A stretch of DNA of 64,000 nucleotides from Spizellomyces sp. 'palustris' (taxonomy: Eukaryota > Chytridiomycota > Chytridiomycetes > Spizellomycetales > Spizellomycetaceae): assembly GCA_006535965.1 (NCBI GenBank), contig QEAR01000004.1, positions 186,001-250,000 of the forward strand. Reading direction: 5' to 3'. The stretch's first letter is position 1. The number at the start of each line of letters is the position of its first letter. Below, piece by piece: positions 48,777 to 60,731 of the stretch. Below the pieces are notes generated by a model. The model ran no database searches. It was not told the origin of the DNA and worked only from the letters and a program-made list of their open reading frames with translations. Made by a program: the position numbers and the translations under genes.

Positions 48777-50348
48777 CTATTCCTGGCTTTCTTCAAGGTC
48801 CTTCTCCCATTCGTCAACAAAGTCTTTGAACTGCTCGGGTAGGGCTTCCGGGTCGACTTGTTGTACCTTGCGAAAGCATTTGATGGCACTCTTCCAGTAA
48901 TCCTCAGCCTTGTCCGCATCGGTGTCATCGTAAAGATTGCCAAGATTCACAAGAGTCTCTCCCATCTATATTAGGGTCACTGATTAGTAGGGTGGCGAAT
49001 TCAAGCAGAGATCCTGAAGGTATCATTACCAAGCACGCCAGAGAAACATGGATTGTGTCAGCTTCTTTAGACTGTTGCTGTGCGCTTTCAAATTGGGAAA
49101 GCGCTAATGGAGAGGACTTTAATAAATGTCATGTGCTGAGCTCTAAATGATAGATTTACCTTGTTCTAGGGGGCCTATTATCAGTTCACCATCTACTTGA
49201 TCCCCATCGTCCATTTTCTCCAAATAATAGTTCGCCATAGAGAGTTTACATGCGCCAATACCAATACTCGCATCGACAGAGCTTGGATTGACTGTAAAGC
49301 ATACTGACTCAATATGATGGCCCTTCAACATAGGTTGGTGTGTTTCTTACCTTCAAGAAGTTTCTGGAATAGTGCTGTTGCGATGTCATTCCAGCCCTGG
49401 CGACCTTGACGCTCTTGAAGTAAATCCGCATATCTTTGGCTAGCAGCTCCTGCTTCCAACATATCTTCGTCTTTATCGGAGTCGGTGATCGAGTTGAAGT
49501 CAATTTTGAATTCCGCTGCGGCGCGATCAGCGAGACGGGTGACTTTCTCCTCGCCCTCGCTGACACTACCACTCTGCAGCATATTTGAAGCCTGTCCATA
49601 GAATGAGGATCCAGGGCGTAATAATTCATGTCATGAGGACGCTGGCTCTAACTGACCAACAAAAGGCAAACTTTTCCGAGTGAAATCCGTAAGCGTAATG
49701 GCGGTGAGATACCGTCTTCTTGTGCGCGCTCAAGGCCTCGTTCCAGACGCTCGAGGGCTGCCTCCAGATGATCATTTAAGGTTTCTGTTGGTGTCTCGTC
49801 CTCTTTCGAATTAAGAAGGCCTAATTGGGCCAGCGCATTGCCATACACAAGATAAAACGCAGGAGGTAGTGGTCCTGTTTCCTTGTTTTCCGACGACCCA
49901 TTTTCTCCCCTTTCATCGGTTGTATGGAGAAGTTCCCCACATCGAATGCGAAGGATTTTGTCACACTCGTGAATACAACCCCTAAATAGGTCGACGGCTC
50001 CTTCTAGATCGGCACTCTCTATTAAGAAAAGACAAAAATAAGAGGAGTGAGAGAGAAGGGGGGGGGGGGGGGGGGAGGAACGAAAACCCTTTTTAAACAA
50101 AAGGTCGAAGGTCACACTTCCCTACGGCTACACGCACCCTGTTTTGCTACTGCCGCATCGTATAACGACTTCAATATTGATATCTCGTCAGGGTCCTCGG
50201 AAGTGATGGCCACAGTACGCAATTGTGAGTCCTGTTCTGGACTTGGAGCTGCTCCGTCCGGGATATCTTGCTTTATGCGCTTATTCTGCGGCTGCTTGTC
50301 CTGTGCAAGCGATTTCTTCAGACCGCGAGGGCGTTTCTTGTTTTCCAT
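48777..50348 (-). CDS. ETT1: Ett1/Nro1-like (enhancer of translation termination)
   Basis: ATG at 50348: MENKKRPRGLKKSLAQDKQP, the basic KRPxGL start typical of fungal Ett1/Nro1. Then DEISILKSLYDAAVAK and, after an intron, DLEGAVDLFRGCIHECDKIL, LPPAFYLVYGNALAQLGLLN and LEAALERLERGLERAQEDG. Later exons carry ATALFQKLLE, IGIGACKLSMANYYLEKMDD and VNLGNLYDDTDADKAEDYWK, ending EKDLEESQE at 48777. The all-helical, TPR-like repeats fit. Ett1 affects stop-codon read-through, and Nro1 links oxygen sensing (Ofd1) to Sre1 in fission yeast. The first intron contains an 18-G homopolymer. Family assignment is by pattern, not by search. Confidence 0.72.
50058..50075. repeat. (G)18 homopolymer inside the first ETT1 intron
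   Basis: Eighteen uninterrupted G on the plus strand, that is C18 on the coding strand. It lies about 50 nt upstream of the acceptor, at the head of a pyrimidine-rich run (CTTCTCTCTCACTCCTCTTA). It may serve as part of the polypyrimidine tract. It could also be length-variable or an assembly uncertainty. Confidence 0.85.
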
Positions 50349-50399
50349 GGTGAGTTTATTTCTTGATTAACAAAATCAACTAGATGGCCAAATGGGATG

Positions 50400-50413
50400 G
50401 TGACCATGGCAAC
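50400..50413. promoter_or_regulatory. X-box (RFX-type) palindrome between ETT1 and OLA1
   Basis: GTGACC-AT-GGCAAC matches the RFX X-box consensus GTNRCC-N2-RGYAAC at every constrained position. It is 52 bp from the ETT1 start and 74 bp from the OLA1 start, in a 138-bp divergent promoter. Use by a fungal RFX/Crt1-like factor is inferred. Confidence 0.55.
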
Positions 50414-50486
50414 AGCAAAAACACTTCGAAAGATGCCAGTCGACAATCTTTGACCATCGGTTGTTGCCCATATTACGATATTTGAC

Positions 50487-52098
50487 ATGCCTCCGAAGAA
50501 GAAGCAGGAAACGACAGAGAAGCCTTTGTTGGGAAGGCCCAGCAATAACCTCAAGATGGTATTTGATGGGGGGATTCTTTAGCGCTGCAGGCTTGCCTCA
50601 CCTGAACGTGGTTAAACCAATTAGGGTATTGTTGGTTTGCCTAACGTCGGCAAATCGTCTTTCTTCAACGCCTTGACGAACAGCGCAGTAGCGGCTGAAA
50701 ACTTTCCATTCTGTACCATCGACCCTTCTGAAGCACGGGTAGCCGTTCCTGACCCTCGATTCGATTGGTTATGCGAGTTTTACAAGCCGGCCTCGAAGGT
50801 TCCTGCGTATCTTACCGTGACTGATATTGCTGGTCTTGTGAAGGGTGCTGCAGAAGGACAAGGGCTGGGAAACGCTTTCTTGAGTCATATCAAGGCCGTG
50901 GATGGCATATTCCATCTTTTACGCGCTTTCGATGATGCCGAAGTTGTTCACGTCGAAGGCGAACTAGATCCAGTGAGAGATCTTGCAATCATCCATGAAG
51001 AGCTGCGACTGAAAGACGAAGAGTACTTGACTAAGCAGGTAGAAGCTAGAACCAGGGAAGTGAACCGATTGGGCAAGGGTGGAGGCGCTGCGGATAAGGC
51101 GAGGAAAGAAGAGTTCGAGATCATCCAAAAGGTTCATAAATTAGTTGTTGATGACAAAAAGGATGTGAGAGACGGTGATTGGAATGGAAAAGAAATTGAA
51201 ATCATCAACACGTTGCAACTCATCACTGCTAAGCCTGTGGTGTATCTGGTACGATCCCCATTTGAACGAATACACTCATACTGCGAAAACACCTAAAAGC
51301 GATCCTTTAGTGTAACTTGAGCGAACGTGACTACGTCCGCAAGAAGAACAAGTGGTTGCCGAAGATCAAGGCTTGGATCGACGAAAATCATCCGGGCGAT
51401 TTGTTGATACCTTACTCTGGCGCCTTGGAAATGACGCTCACGTCCATGACTCCAGAGGAAAAAGAGGCCTATCTTAAAGAATTACAACAGAAGTACGAAA
51501 GCCCAGCGCCTGTTATCTCTATACTACCGAAAATCATTGTCGCTGGATATAATGCTTTGCAATTAGTTTACTGTGAGTTCGGAAGAAGACCGTCGCCATT
51601 GGTGGGTGTAGCTGACTAGTGTTTTCAGTCTTCACTGGAGGGCCTGACGAAGTTCGGGCATGGACGATCCGGAAGAATACCAAAGCTCCGCAAGCTGGTA
51701 AGGGGAAATGCTCTGTACCTTGTGGGGATGGACGCGTTATTGATCGCTATCTTTTGCAGCTGGCACCATTCACACCGATTTTGAAAAGGTGTGGACCATG
51801 TGCTCAACTGGGTGACATATATGGCTGCTGACACGTGCTTTCGGCCCCTTTCTATAGGCTTTCATTATGGCTGAAGTTATGAAATACGATGATCTGAAGG
51901 AGCTGGGCTCCGAGGCCGCTGTAAAAGCAGGCGGAAAGTATGTTCAAAAAGGAAAGGAGTACATAGTACAGGATGGGGACATACTTTGTAAGTGCTGGAT
52001 GTTATGTTCACGTGGTTTGACATCCTCAATTAATTCATGGATGTTGTCTTCATGTGATAGACTTCAAAGCAGGCCAGGTGCAAGCTAAAAAGAAATAA
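50487..52098 (+). CDS. OLA1: Obg-like ATPase 1 (YchF/OLA1)
   Basis: Starts [20 protein letters not shown]. An intron leads to the P-loop [20 protein letters not shown], Switch [22 protein letters not shown], and [20 protein letters not shown] coiled-coil insertion follows ([20 protein letters not shown]). The next intron splits the NLSERD motif, which in this subfamily favours ATP over GTP. Then come [10 protein letters not shown], an intron, and the TGS domain [20 protein letters not shown] followed by [20 protein letters not shown], ending [12 protein letters not shown] at 52098. OLA1 is a ribosome-associated ATPase linked to stress responses and translation. Length (about 395 residues) and order match. 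It is convergent with TMEM107 (88 bp). Confidence 0.95.
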
Positions 52099-52186
52099 TT
52101 CCAGGACAACTTTCCTGTAGCGCGGGGTTTGGCTTGTCTACACACGCTATGTATATTATCAATGACATTCTGGTTTCGTTCTTTTC

Positions 52187-52844
52187 CTAGTATTGATTGA
52201 CTTGAAACAGTGTTACCAGCAAAAGCAGACCGGTTTCTATCAATGCAGGCAGTGCACTGAAAATCGCATATTGAGTATCATAGTTCCTGTCCGCGCAGAC
52301 GACAGCCAACTGTACCTGCAAAATGTGAAAATGTACCAATATATCATATAATGCCACCCTTCAAGGACAAAGAAAATTAGAGCGATGATTCCTGCTGTGT
52401 GCGCCCATATATCTATGAAGGTTTATTAGAAAATCCCCGCTAAATTGCAATACTTAAAGTGTTCTTACACAAGGTCCCGGCCGCTCGATTGAACATTGTA
52501 ATTCCCGAAAGCAAACCAGAAAGCTCGATCGCAAAGCATACCCAGGATAAAGCCAGTGCTGCAGTTAAACTAGTAATTCCATGAGATGGAGTCATTCACT
52601 CTCACCAATTTGAACAAGATCAGTTGTTACATACGAGTTATCGTAACTCGCGTATTGGCTGGAGTCTGCAATCGGCAAGGCGGCACGGACATATACATCC
52701 TGGCGAATATTCATTAAAACCCCACCAACCATACGGGCATCAGAATTGTACCTTGGTAAAGAACACCATGAGCGTTGTAATAAAGTGGGCAATTGTTGTC
52801 AGAAATCGGGCTGGAAGAAGTACGTCGGCGGTTGTGTGGGTCAT
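52187..52844 (-). CDS. TMEM107: TMEM107 homologue, ciliary transition-zone (MKS module) membrane protein
   Basis: Five exons from the ATG at 52844 join in phase. They read MTHTTADVLLPARFLTTIAH then FITTLMVFFTK; a 52-bp intron; DVYVRAALPIADSSQYASYD; TAALALSWVCFAIELSGLLS with GITMFNRAAG; WAHTAGIIALIFFVLEGWHY with WYIFTFC; and SALPALIETGLLLLVTLFQV, NQY, stop. Four hydrophobic helices are present. The motifs S/ARFLTxxAH, FAxELxGxLSGxxMFN, AH...xxxxFxxExW, YWYIFxFCSALPAxxE match animal TMEM107. TMEM107 helps assemble the transition-zone diffusion barrier at the ciliary base. It is head to head with C2CD3. Confidence 0.88.
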
Positions 52845-53499
52845 GTCTCAAGTTGGTTGTCTGAGGAATACACGTCCAATGCAAAAGCACGCGCCGAGTT
52901 TGAGAATGTCGCGTAACGATGATCAACGTCCTGCTACTCCTCTGTATACCTGCAATGCTCTATACCTCTAGGTCCAAAGTCTAACTGAATGTCTCACATC
53001 AAGACTCTGAAGGATAAGCGGTTTCCGTCAATCTCGTCTCAGATCCAGCTGCTTACTCAGCACTGCTCGTGACCGTCGTCGTTGCGTCGCCATGTCGCGT
53101 TTTGGGTGCTTACGTGCGTTCGAAGCTACCGGACATGCAGCACTCCGAACTGGCACTCTCGCGTGCTTTGACTTGCCTACAAAGGAGCGTATTCCTGCTC
53201 CTGGCATGCGTCTGCCACCGCAGCAACGCGCAAATATCGCAAGCAACAGACACTATTACTTTTAGTCGTGCTGATGTCCTGCATCGCTCGCCATCTTGCT
53301 CTGGATCGCAGATTCTTTATGAATGAGCAGCGCATGTTTACAGGCGAACCACATTACCACTGAATTGCATAGGTATGGTGTCCATCGCGACAGCAGTATG
53401 GGTGAAAGGACTGTCACCCGAAAGGTTATCTATGTAAAGGCAGACGACTACCCTTGTGTTGATCTTTGTTTATTTTGTTAGGGCACACCACTATCCTCC
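52845..53499. other. divergent promoter region between TMEM107 and C2CD3
   Basis: 655 bp. A 57-codon plus-strand frame (53092-53265, MSRFGCLRAFEATGHAALRT...) lies within but has no known domain. A GTCGCCAT half X-box occurs at about 53086-53093; I found no full X-box. The sequence TTTTGTTAG at 53473-53481 could end a 5'UTR intron of C2CD3. Confidence 0.4.
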
Positions 53500-56400
53500 A
53501 TGCCCATTATAACTGCAGCCACTTCAAACCTTCCTCCTCCACCACCGCCCTTGTCACTTCCTCCCAAAGTGGTTGGTCCTGTCCGCTATTTTCTGTCCGT
53601 CACAGTGTCCAAGCTCGTATGGACCAACCCACCCTCACCAGAGCGAACCAGCAGCACTGCTTCCTTGCCGCGAGTTCGATTACAATGGTGGGGCGAGGAC
53701 GGACCTGGTATAATATTTTCTCCGCAAAGCATTGGAGGTCGCACGCGCATGTCGCCTTCCAAGCCATCTTCTTCAATTCCGGTCCCTCCGATAAGAGCAA
53801 AGACGTGGTCCAGTCCGGTTACAGTCACATCCTCTCCGGGACGAAATACTGTACATTATCCCGTCCGATGTTCTAAGAGGCAGTTACGTGCTTACTTTCG
53901 GGATATGGGGTCGCTGGTACTACTGGTGATTGTTGATGATCGGGTGGCCGCTGAAGTAAAAGTCCACGATCTTTCCATTTTGGTTAGTGAGCCATCCAAA
54001 CCTATTAACGGATTCTTTCCCGTTGTGGAGAAGAGTCCAAGTAAGAGCGATTTTTTCACAGACAAAGAACAACCACGTAAACTGGGCGAGTTACATTTGG
54101 CGATGATGCTTGAAACGGTGTTACCCAACTATGACGGCAGTGGGCAACCAAAACTGAATCGCCATCATACCCAGGCTCCACGCGGAATCTTTGACCTAGG
54201 TAACGAGCAGGACGACATCTCGCTGCTTCAGCACCAACCACGTGAACCACCGGGCCCACCAACGGATCGGAATCATACTGAAAATATCATTTTGTTGCCG
54301 AGCGCTGAGACGACGGGATCATCAGTTCTACCAGAACCACCATTATCGTTAAAACACCTTGATGAAGCAGAGGCAGAGGTTATTGCTGACTCGCATCGGG
54401 CTTCGACTAATATCGAAGGGTTGTGGGTGGTGTCGCCAACAGACGCTAGCGGAGAGGTGAAAGGTATGGATGCGAGAAGAGAGATTCAACCACATGACCA
54501 GGGCGAAGGACGTAGCTTAACGTCATCGTGTGATGACCGCAGTATTCCTATACATGAGAAAGAGGTCCTTCAACCACAAATATCCACTGGTGGGAAGCCT
54601 CAAACCCCGCTAAATATGGTTGATGTGACAAATATACCTGAATCTCCAGATGCAAATGAAGCAGATGTTCTCCTGGCGCTAGGAGATGAATTAGATGATG
54701 CTGATGACCTAGATACCATATCAGCCGAAGTGGCAGGCCTGTTGGCGGACGATGACGGTTTTCTTCCAGACAGTGTTGACATCGAAGAGTATGAATCCGA
54801 TCTTTTTGATGACGATCTCATTATTGAAGCCCTCAACTCAGCCAGTGGGAAGAGTTTCATTGAACGAAGGGCACGAGAATCATCTAGTGAGAATCTGCAC
54901 AACGGAAATCTGGAAAGAGAGACCCGGACGGAGGAGACATTTAGCAGCGATTCAGAGGACGAAGCCTCTGACATGAGTGACGATGAGCGCAAACGAAGGG
55001 CTTTGTTTGATAGGAATTGGAAGAACCAGACCAGAAAATCTGCAATATTTGTGGGCCGCGGCAACCATGTCCAGAACGATTTGTCGGTGAATAAGCTGAC
55101 ATCGCTTGGACGTGTCGATTATGTGATGATCACAATTCGAGGCCTAGAATTGGTGCCTGACGTTTTGCCGCATGCATCAGCTACATATTTTGTTAAATAC
55201 CGGCTTCCGGGAACTGGCACTGATGCAACCGTAAGCGCTTTCAGTAAAACTGTTCCGCGTCTAACTGTGTCTCGCAATGCAAGTCGACGGTCTTTGGTTG
55301 AGTCAGATGATCCACCTATGTATGTCTCGGAATTTGATCATCAGCAACGTTTTCCATATACCTTCAATTCCACGACAATTGAATTGTGGAACATGCAGGA
55401 CATCGAGTTCCAGGTTGTAGCGGAGAGAAAATCGTTCTTTGCACCTTCCAGTCGGAACGCAACAGTGCCACATCAGAAACTTTGGACGGCTGCTGGTATT
55501 CTAAAATGTGATGATGTGCTGAACGCTACCAATTTTACCTGGAGCGGCAAAATACCTATATGGTCAAGTGAAACAGGTGGTGTCGGAGGCAAACGCAAGC
55601 CTATGATATCGAATATCGGGAAACGTCGCTCAAGCCAACGAGATCACCGTCATCTAATTGGATATCTGATTGCGAAGGTTCAATTGGCAAGTGATCGGGC
55701 CACATTATCCAAACCTGATGGCGAGAGAGCTAGCTATACCTCAGCCTCTCATCGTCAAACCCCAGAGAAACCGGATGATGAAATGGAGCCAGTTCAAGAC
55801 CTTGACCCGCGCTCGATTCATGACGGTGAATCGCAGTTACCGCCTGTCACACCATATTATCTTCATCTTCATATATCTACAGCCCGGTCACTATCCATTT
55901 TACCAACTTTCGAAGGCAACAGCACGCTTCTCTATCTCGTGATTCGTTTGTTCTCTTCCGCCACTCCTCCGATTGAGACCCCTCCTATCTCATACAGTCC
56001 ACCTTTTGATCTCACCAACGGACGCTTAAATGCCCCTCCCAACTTTGCGTTCTCCTACACACTACCGCTGGCAGTGACGCAGGAGTTTATTGGCTCGCAC
56101 CGAGAGACGCCACTAATCGTAGAGGTATGGGTGATTGACGGTGACAGCCTAAAGTCCCCATCGATGCTCAATGCACGTAGTGCACTTGCTGACCATACGG
56201 ATAGAGGAGCAAAGCTGTTAGGCTTGATGCGATTGCCATTTCATCATTTACTTGGCACAATGGCTGCCACCTTGAAACAAAACCAAATCGCATCATTTCC
56301 GGGGCAAGACATGCCTGTCATGATACCTGAAGCAGAGTACGTGGTAATGGATCCCTTCAGCGGCACTTCTAAAGGCTGGATTAGGTCATTTTTGGCGTTG

Positions 56401-59400
56401 GGTAATTGGGATCAGATTAAACGAGTTCGAAAAGTATCGCGTGCTTCCGAAATCGCTGATGACGAGGACCTCGCGGAAGTACAGATGGCTCGGAAACGGC
56501 AAGCGGGTCGCGTACAAGATAGTCGGCGGTCCAGGAGAAGAGACGCTGCCAAGACGCGACCACGACATGTCACTGTAGAGACTGATTCCCCAGATTCGCC
56601 TATCATTACTGCTGAGGATGTGTCACAGAATGACATACCAACAGAGTGCCAGATTGAGATCAGCATCCATCGGGCGTGTGGGTTACGGGCACTTGTCAGT
56701 CGGCTCATAGCTGCCCAAAGTAGCAAATATATACAGGAATACACTCCACTGGATTTCGCAAAAGAAATTGGGCCCAACTCATACGTACGCTTACAACCAT
56801 TTTCGGAGAGAGTACAAGTAATCACAAACCAAGATTCGGATGAGGACGAAGGTTTTGATGACGGTGCTACAATTATCTCACCAATTGTCGCCCAGACGTT
56901 TACACCGGAATATGAACACACTGCTACGCTGACGATCCGGGGAGTTGATACAGATCTCCTCCGATGGATTAGAAAGGGTGGGGAAGCTCGGGGTGAGATT
57001 TGGCATCACGTCCCTGGGGAAGTGACGGACCAAGAGGATGGGGAAGATTTCTTGCTAGGAACATTCCGCCTGCCACTCGGTGCTCTGCTCAGTCGACCTA
57101 ATGGAATAGACGGGACCTGGGTACCAGTGAGGTTTGAAAGAAGTGACCCAGTAAAGGTTGAAGCTGCTATCAAGCTGTCAATGCGATTTCGCACGGGGTT
57201 TGAGTTCGGCCATGTTGTAGAAGGGGCTGTGAATGCGACGCGTGGTCTTGGATGGTGGTCCCGTTTGAAGGTTGACGTGTTGCATCTGAATCACCTAGAT
57301 ATTGTCAAACAGTACTGGCAGCAGAAGGGAAACTTCACCGAAACGCAAGCGACACGTCAACTTTATGTTCGATGGAGGTATCCTGTTCCTGCAAAAGATG
57401 AACGGGGCCTGCGCATTGAGGAGGAGGAATCGCTCGCATTAGCCAGTAATAGCGCTGATCATCCAGATCGCTTAACAACTGTGGAGATGTCATGTAACAA
57501 AAGTGTCGACATCGAAATGACGCAAGCGGTTATTCGATGGTTCCGGGAACGAGAATTCGAGATAGAAGTTAGGCAAAGGGGGGAAGAAGGCGAAGGCGAC
57601 ACTCTTATTGGCACTGCCTACATTGACCTGCACGATTTGGTGAGCAAGGCTCGCCACTCTCAGCGGAGACGAGGGCGACAGATGACACGCACGAGAAGTG
57701 ATGCTGAGTGGCTGGTTGAAGGATCATTTCCATTGATCAATCCGAAGAGTCCGGATCTCATGGGCGCCTCGGTCGCTGTGCGCATTTCAATGTCACCAGT
57801 TTCCCCGCCCAGAGTCCGGGATATACCACCCATCTCGAAGTCTTCTGCACAGCTTCCGTCTAGCCAAGGCATTGGTCGCTCCCCTCAGGGCCGCATGACA
57901 GATATTGGAGCACGAGGCCAGTTGTCTCCGGGTGGCTCGCAACATCAACCACCAGGAGTTCCCGTCGAAATCACCGTGGAGCGAGCTCTTCACTTGCCAC
58001 TGATGGCTGATCCCTTTGCTGAATATCTCGCCTCGCCTTTTGTTTCCCAAAACGAGAAACAAACCGTTTTACCAAATGCCTACGTGACCTTCGACTGGTC
58101 AGGAAGCGACAAGCAGGAGGAATTATCTGGTCAGACACTGCGGACCCATGTTGCCACTGCCCAAAGGTCTCCAACTTGGAACTTCACAGTTTCAGTACCC
58201 CAAGAGCGCTCTGAAAAGGCTCTCAAAATGCTGAAGTATGAGAAAGCTGTAATTTTCAGAGTATGGCATGCACCTAATATCAATGTTGGTCGCCAACATG
58301 CTGGGCGAGATAAGCCAGAGATTGATGATGAGACGCGATCTGAGCTACTTGGTACAGCGCGGGTTGACCTGGGGAGTCTCTTTGGAGGATTGAAGGAGAT
58401 CTATGGATGGTATCATATCTTGGACGGAAGGGGAGTATCGAAAGGGCAGTTATTAATCAAGGTACACCCACTGGAAAACGTTGGAGCCGTGCTGAGAGAG
58501 CTCACCGGGTATCAGGAAAAGAGACATTCCTCGAGGGGGGTCAAGGCTAGTGGTCGAAGGCCTCTAGAGGCTGCATGTGGTAAAGCAGCAGATGACGTTA
58601 CGCCGGTCGGTATCGCCACTTTTGTTCGGCAAATCCCAACCGGCGAAAGCAGTAGTGCATCTGCTGGGCTATATTCTTCTTCACTTGATTCGGCGGCTGT
58701 GACCAACCCGTCTAAGGTAGGGCAGAGCGTTGATACCTGGGTCTGGACAGGGCATAAGTGGGAGCATAGACAAGTTGAAGTGCGGGCCGTTGATGCTGCG
58801 GAGGGAGTGGTGGCCCAAGGCAGTGACCGCGCCAAGATGTCACCCGACAATAACAGGAATGCATTTGAGGAAAGGAGCGAAGGGAACTTAAGAAGCAGTT
58901 TACAAAAGTCCATGGAAGAATTGGAGGAGCTCAACAAAAAGCTCAAAGAGAAGACCAGTGACACAAGCTTGACGAAAGTGATACAACAGAACGACGTTGA
59001 AAGAGAGGTAGCAGATTTCGAGCCGGATCGCAGCTTGCCTGCGGATGAGGGGAGCCCAAGCTGGCAGGCACACCCAACATTTGGAGACGATGAAACACCC
59101 TCCCATCCAGCATCCGTAAAGTCAGGGTACCAATCAGGCAATTCCTCGACTGCATGTCGAGGTCTGGATCAATCGAAGGCGCAGGTCCTGGCCAGCGACG
59201 TACCATTCAGCGATGCGGCATCTTTCCCATTCGAAGAGAAAGAGGAACTTCGATTGAGCCATTTGAATACACCTTCCAAGGAAGCATCCACGCCACTTGA
59301 AGCCATTGCGCAGAGCCACATTGACTCGACCGAAAAGGCACAACTGGTGCGGGACGAGACAAGCAGCCTTATGGATACTATGAACAAGCAGCCAGTGATG

Positions 59401-60503
59401 CACGAAGAAGCTTACATTGCTCAAGAGATAAACGGTCATGAGCAAGACGATCTTGAGCATGATAACTCTTGGCATGTTTCACCGCAGAATGTAGAGGGCA
59501 ATCATGCAAACGACGCATCCTCTGGATTTGTTGAGGCTTCTGCAGTCGGTGACACCAATAAAGTGCTGCCAAGTGATGGAGGTACCACGATAGCAGAAGT
59601 TGGCTATGAGGTAATTGTCTACACTGAGTTTGAGTCTAAGAACTAGCTCAAAAACCTTAACCTAATTCCATTTTGTCCTAGGTACATGGCACAACACTGG
59701 CGTGGACCACACTAGCAAAGCGGCTGGATGCAGTAGAAGCTGCAGCCACTCAGGATGATTATGGGGATGACTTTGATATGCTAGATACTGCCGAGGCGGA
59801 CGTCAATGCAGAGGACGTGAAGTATGATGAGACTATCGCTGTCGACGAGCAGCTAGCGAATAGTATTGTGACATCAACCGTGTCCGAGAATGATCATGAG
59901 GACATTAAGGTCCGCCTGCCGAAGGATCATGAGAAAGACGATGCAACAGATGAATACCAGTCGCCATCATTGCTTCCACCGGATCTGCGGGGTCACCAAC
60001 GCGTAAGTCTTGGGAGGGACGAAGAAAAGGAGAACATTGGTATGGTACCCAATGAAGATAATAATGAAACAGACGACGATGACATCTACAGTATTCTTGC
60101 ATACCGGCGTATGGCGGCAGCTGCGGCGGCTGTTGGGGTCTCAAAAGCGTCATCATCGGGTTCGCGCGGTCGGACAATTGTGGCGTCAGTTTTGGAGGAA
60201 GCAGCACAAAAGCCGCCACGACTGCCCGCGTCGGCGCGAAGTTCGAAAGCTTATGATCCGTTTGGTGTACGAAACAGAGAAACTCGAATAACCTGGAAGG
60301 CCGCTGTGGATTCTGATACTAGTGTGGACGAGGAGGCTGGTGCAACGTGGACTCGAGGTGAACGTCGGGGGGTTGAGCACGAGGGCCGGGATACACGGAA
60401 TTGGAGAGCGGTGCTAGGCGGGAAGACTGGTGCGGTTGATAAGGCACGGGTCGATACCATGGAGAAGATTTTTTGGGCGGGGAAGGAAAAGGCGGCTCAG
60501 TGA
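53500..60503 (+). CDS. C2CD3: C2 domain-containing protein 3 (centriolar C2CD3)
   Basis: Two exons, 53500-59610 and 59682-60503, join in phase 0 to give 2,310 residues (human C2CD3 has about 2,350). The N-terminal C2 domain shows the family start VVGPVRYFLSVTVSKLVWTN, VRLQWWGEDGPGIIFSPQ, YPVRCSKRQLRAYFRDMGSL and KLGELHLAMMLE. An acidic disordered stretch follows, then successive C2-like domains (DYVMITIRGLELVPDVLPHA; PYYLHLHISTARSLSILPTF; ECQIEISIHRACGLRALVSR; LKVDVLHLNHLDIVKQYW; PVEITVERALHLPLMADPFA). The tail is coiled coil and low complexity (SMEELEELNKKLKEKT). A 6.1-kb exon is striking beside the intron-dense neighbours. C2CD3 sits at the distal centriole and is needed for centriole elongation and distal appendages, hence for flagellum assembly. 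Confidence 0.93.
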
Positions 60504-60731
60504 GTGATGGCGGACAATGTTTATAGCGAACGAGACGCTTGCATAGTTTGGGTGGTTAGGATGGGGTTTTACAACTAATTTGTATTTGATGTAGAGAACC
60601 TTGCATATGTCTTTTGTATTTACACACAGCGCATAGCGTTCATTATGATCAGGCAAGATGAGCATGGAAATAGCTAATATACGGAATCATCACCACAATC
60701 GTGGGAGCAATATATGTGTGCCCTTCCATTC

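Noticed and set aside
53092-53265. 57-codon plus-strand frame (MSRFGCLRAFEATGHAALRT...) between TMEM107 and C2CD3
   Set aside because: No domain, no splice link in phase to C2CD3 that I could establish; it may be an upstream ORF in the leader or chance.
53586-59624. Several long antisense frames opposite the C2CD3 exon
   Set aside because: They are mirror frames of a well-supported coding exon and contain no domains.
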